From: JAICWP01 sp035935775
GTDB lineage: Bacteria > Acidobacteriota > Terriglobia > Terriglobales > Acidobacteriaceae
Length of the DNA stretch: 15,891 bases
Assembly (NCBI GenBank): GCA_035935775.1
Contig: DASYWT010000251.1
Coordinates: 1-15,891, forward strand
Direction of reading: 5' to 3'
In this document: positions 14,329 to 15,891 of the stretch, one piece after another
Position numbering within the stretch: position 1 is the stretch's first letter
How the letters are laid out: each line of letters begins with the position of its first letter
Made by a program: the position numbers and the translations under genes
The notes under the pieces: model-generated
What the model saw: only the letters and a program-made list of their open reading frames with translations
The model's database searches: none
Told to the model about the DNA's origin: nothing

Positions 14329-14559
14329 ACGGAGATTCAAGACCTCGAGCAGAAGGTACTGGAAGATTTATCGCAACTGAAGGCGCAAATGCGCTGGCTA
14401 GTGGGCAACGGGCACCCTGGGAAGTTAAAGGAACTGGAAGACCGAGTGGAGAGACATGAGCAGTTTGTGAATCGGGTAGGTGGAATCAGCGCGTTCGTGG
14501 CAACGGTGGTTACGCTGCTGCATGTCGGGGTGGACTACTTGAGGGTGCATGGAAGATAG
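14329..14559 (+). CDS. Coiled-coil plus one-TM small protein, start uncertain
   Basis: The frame from 14335 on reads IQDLEQKVLEDLSQLKAQMRWLVGNG, then KLKELEDRVERHEQFVNRVG, then a membrane helix (ISAFVATVVTLLHVGVDYL) and a short end. A coiled coil followed by one membrane helix resembles phage XhlA/holin-associated proteins. No ATG, GTG or TTG lies between the terminator and the coiled coil. An ACG at 14329 (AGGG 14320-14323 upstream) would give a natural start and differs from ATG by one base. ATG 14389 would lose the first helix, and TTG 14272 would force translation through the terminator. Either a non-standard start is used or the start codon has decayed, so this may be a dying gene. Confidence 0.55.
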   Translation, partial: TEIQDLEQKVLEDLSQLKAQMRWLVGNGHPGKLKELEDRVERHEQFVNRVGGISAFVATVVTLLHVGVDYLRVHGR

Positions 14560-14884
14560 GGGAATTGAGTAATCGGGTGATTGAGTGATTGTGTAATTGA
14601 AGACCAACCCACGCGGGCTGCGCTCGCGACCACACGCGGAGCGCCCTAAAGACCAGGCGGGCTACACCTGCCGGAGCTGCACAGGCGGTTAGCGGCGAAG
14701 GCCGCTGTCCCCACAGATCAGCAGTGATGGGAAGGCGGAAGGGGCGCAAATAAGGAGACGTAAGGTCCCTCGACTCGCGCTGGTTTGCTCCGCTTAAGTC
14801 GCGCTCGCTCAAGATGACAATGGGTGTTAATTGGCGCATCGGGGAAAGATCAAAAATCACGAGTGTATCCAAGGAGGAATGGTT
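14560..14884. other. 325-bp gap with tandem repeat and no gene
   Basis: Besides an 8-bp tandem repeat (14564-14603), it contains GC-rich filler with 'taaggtccctcgactcgcg' and 'gctcgctcaagatgacaa', a type of interspersed sequence I recall from acidobacterial intergenic regions. The last part carries the ribosome binding site of the 89-aa gene. No coding frame here is convincing on either strand. Confidence 0.5.
14564..14603. repeat. Five degenerate 8-bp tandem units
   Basis: Units read ATTGAGTA, ATCGGGTG, ATTGAGTG, ATTGTGTA and ATTGAAGA, consensus ATTGAGTR. They begin 5 bases after the stop of the coiled-coil gene. Confidence 0.6.
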
Positions 14885-15154
14885 GTGAATTTTTTATCGA
14901 AGCTGTTGCGGGGAATTGCGTTTGTGCCAGCGGTGGTGCAGGGGATCGAGGGACTGTTCGGCAGCCGGACGGGTTCGGAGAAGAAAGAAGCGGCGCTGTC
15001 GTTTGTGGGTGCGGCACTGTCGATGACAGAGTCCATTACCAATCGGGAAATCGTTGACGAAGGCAAATTCCGCGAAGGTCTGGGGAAAGTGATTGACGGG
15101 ACGGTGCAGTGCCTGAACGCCTCGTCTTGGGCGAAGCCAAGACAGGCGAGTTAG
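14885..15154 (+). CDS. Small protein of a phage lysis-neighbourhood type, 89 aa
   Basis: AAGGAGGA (14871-14878) decides the start: it abuts ATG 14879, leaving no room for the ribosome, but stands 6 bases from GTG 14885, which I choose. The product begins MNFLSKLLRGIAFVPAVVQGIEGLF and ends near EGKFREGLGKVIDGTVQCLNASSWAKPRQAS (59-89). This pattern, ending in 'GLGKVIDGxVxCLNASxWAK', I recall from short phage or prophage genes near lysis genes in metagenomes (memory, not checked). The first 25 residues could form an amphipathic or membrane helix. A terminator follows at 15164-15197, so this may be a single-gene unit. Function is unknown. Confidence 0.65.
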   Translation: MNFLSKLLRGIAFVPAVVQGIEGLFGSRTGSEKKEAALSFVGAALSMTESITNREIVDEGKFREGLGKVIDGTVQCLNASSWAKPRQAS

Positions 15155-15163
15155 GTGGAAGGG

Positions 15164-15197
15164 ACAGGCCGATTCGGGCGGGGAGTCGGCCTGTTTT
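15164..15197 (+). terminator. Intrinsic terminator after the 89-aa gene
   Basis: ACAGGCCGA (15164-15172) and TCGGCCTGT (15186-15194) form a perfect 9-bp stem with a 13-base loop, then TTT (four T in a row). It lies 9 bases after the stop. A second hairpin (15118-15148) overlaps the end of the gene. Confidence 0.75.
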
Positions 15198-15392
15198 CAA
15201 GCAGATACCTTCCGTCTTCGCGATGCCAACGGGCAGGAGTGAGAGCGCGGGTTGGCGGGGAACGCTCCAGTTACCGAGGTAATTTGGCAGGGGACTGACA
15301 CTCTCCTACGATGGAAAGCGGTTCCTCCCGCGGTAGTTACCTGCAAACGCTCTCTTCGCTGAGTCAGGAGTTGTGGGAGGAGAGGTAGCGAT

Positions 15393-15891
15393 GTGGAGCT
15401 GGATTCGGTAAAGCAGACGATGGAAACGGCGCTGTCGTGGCCGGCGGCCGGAGGGGCACGGCGGGAGCCTGGAGCCTCGCGAGTAAGCGGATTGCGGCGG
15501 CGCCTGGAAGAGGTGAACCGGGAGCTGTGGCTGGTGCTTTCGCTGTTCGTGCTGGCGGGGGTAAGCAACCTGCTGCTCGACGGGCACCACATGGTACTGG
15601 GCCTCTACAGCCTGCCCACATTATTCTCGGCATACATCTATGGGCGGCGGCACGCGACCCTGACCGCGCTGGCCAGCGTGTGCATGGTGGTGCTGGTGAC
15701 CCACTTCAATCCGGCGCTGTTCCGAGCTTCCAACATCAGCCTGGGCAATTACGACAAGTGGTTTGAGATCACGGTGTGGGGCGGGATCCTGCTGATTACC
15801 GCCTATACGATGGGCACGCTCTACGAAAAGAAGGAAGCCCATGTAAGGGAATTGCGCCGCACCTATCACGGAATTCTGATCATCCTGAGCC
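15393..15891 (+). CDS. Membrane protein, probable N-terminus of an HD-GYP-type signalling protein, runs off window
   Basis: The frame is open from 15393 to the right edge. GTG 15393 follows GGGAGGAGAGG (15375-15385) at 7 bases; ATG 15420 is possible but has no Shine-Dalgarno. Residues ~32-55 (LWLVLSLFVLAGVSNLLLDG), ~60-105 (LGLYSLPTLFSAYIYGRRHA, TALASVCMVVLVTHF) and ~122-142 (WFEITVWGGILLITAYTMGTL) make about four membrane helices. Then comes a helix with YEKKEAHVRELRRTYHGILIILS, which matches how acidobacterial HD-domain phosphohydrolases begin their cytoplasmic part. The catalytic HD domain is not in the window, so the enzymatic call is an inference. Confidence 0.65.
   Translation, partial: MELDSVKQTMETALSWPAAGGARREPGASRVSGLRRRLEEVNRELWLVLSLFVLAGVSNLLLDGHHMVLGLYSLPTLFSAYIYGRRHATLTALASVCMVVLVTHFNPALFRASNISLGNYDKWFEITVWGGILLITAYTMGTLYEKKEAHVRELRRTYHGILIILS

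Noticed and set aside
14564..14603. Possible CRISPR-like array
   Set aside because: The units are 8 bp, directly adjacent and degenerate, with no spacers and no cas genes.
15299..15364. Several GTTACC/GGTAA words before the last gene
   Set aside because: They form only short imperfect dyads and no regular array, so no operator is claimed.

Overview
The window looks like a piece of a GC-rich Acidobacteriota chromosome (Terriglobia-like). This is inferred from gene style, not from a marker gene. The clues are a very large exoprotein with Asp-box and Ig-like repeats and a C-terminal Pro-rich tail, a two-CxxCH DUF1111-type oxidoreductase, an ArsR/NIPSNAP/PEP-mutase-like trio, and a zinc-ribbon plus sigma-like gene pair. 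No rRNA, tRNA, CRISPR array, transposase or integrase was found.

Left part (1-10.2 kb) is ordinary chromosome. A 5'-truncated secreted beta-propeller/Ig protein (to 3974) ends at a large hairpin and faces a dodecin gene (4084-4284, minus). Next comes an OmpA-domain protein (4438-5412, minus) with its own terminator, then a 450-bp gap. An ArsR-type regulator (5866-6570, minus) is divergent from a NIPSNAP gene and an overlapping isocitrate lyase/PEP mutase-family gene (6659-7829). A secreted lipocalin-like protein (7911-8438) follows. A 57-aa two-helix membrane protein lies at 8454-8627 (minus), and a DUF1111 di-heme protein at 8859-10160 (minus).

Right part (10.3-15.2 kb) differs in style: many small genes, strong intrinsic terminators and a regulatory flavour. 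A 61-aa gene and a CI-like regulator with an S24-type C-terminal domain lie on the minus strand. Divergent from the regulator, across a 35-bp composite dyad and a good sigma-70-type promoter, are an 80-aa gene, then a zinc-ribbon gene overlapping a sigma-region-4-like gene. A gap holding a strongly foldable RNA candidate follows, then a 119-aa unknown, a dual-specificity phosphatase, a coiled-coil/membrane protein and an 89-aa protein that recalls phage lysis-module neighbours. Two of these genes begin only a few bases after the T-tract of a terminator, an arrangement that suggests antitermination control. I read this part as a phage-derived or satellite-like regulatory island. No capsid, terminase, integrase or attachment site is visible to prove it.

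At the right edge begins a membrane protein that runs out of the window. Its N-terminal membrane domain and the start of its cytoplasmic part resemble acidobacterial HD-GYP-type signalling proteins.

The most interesting candidates are the dyad plus CI-like regulator, the terminator-abutting genes, the RNA candidate with mutually exclusive pairings at 13023-13183, and an in-frame palindromic repeat inside the sigma-like gene.
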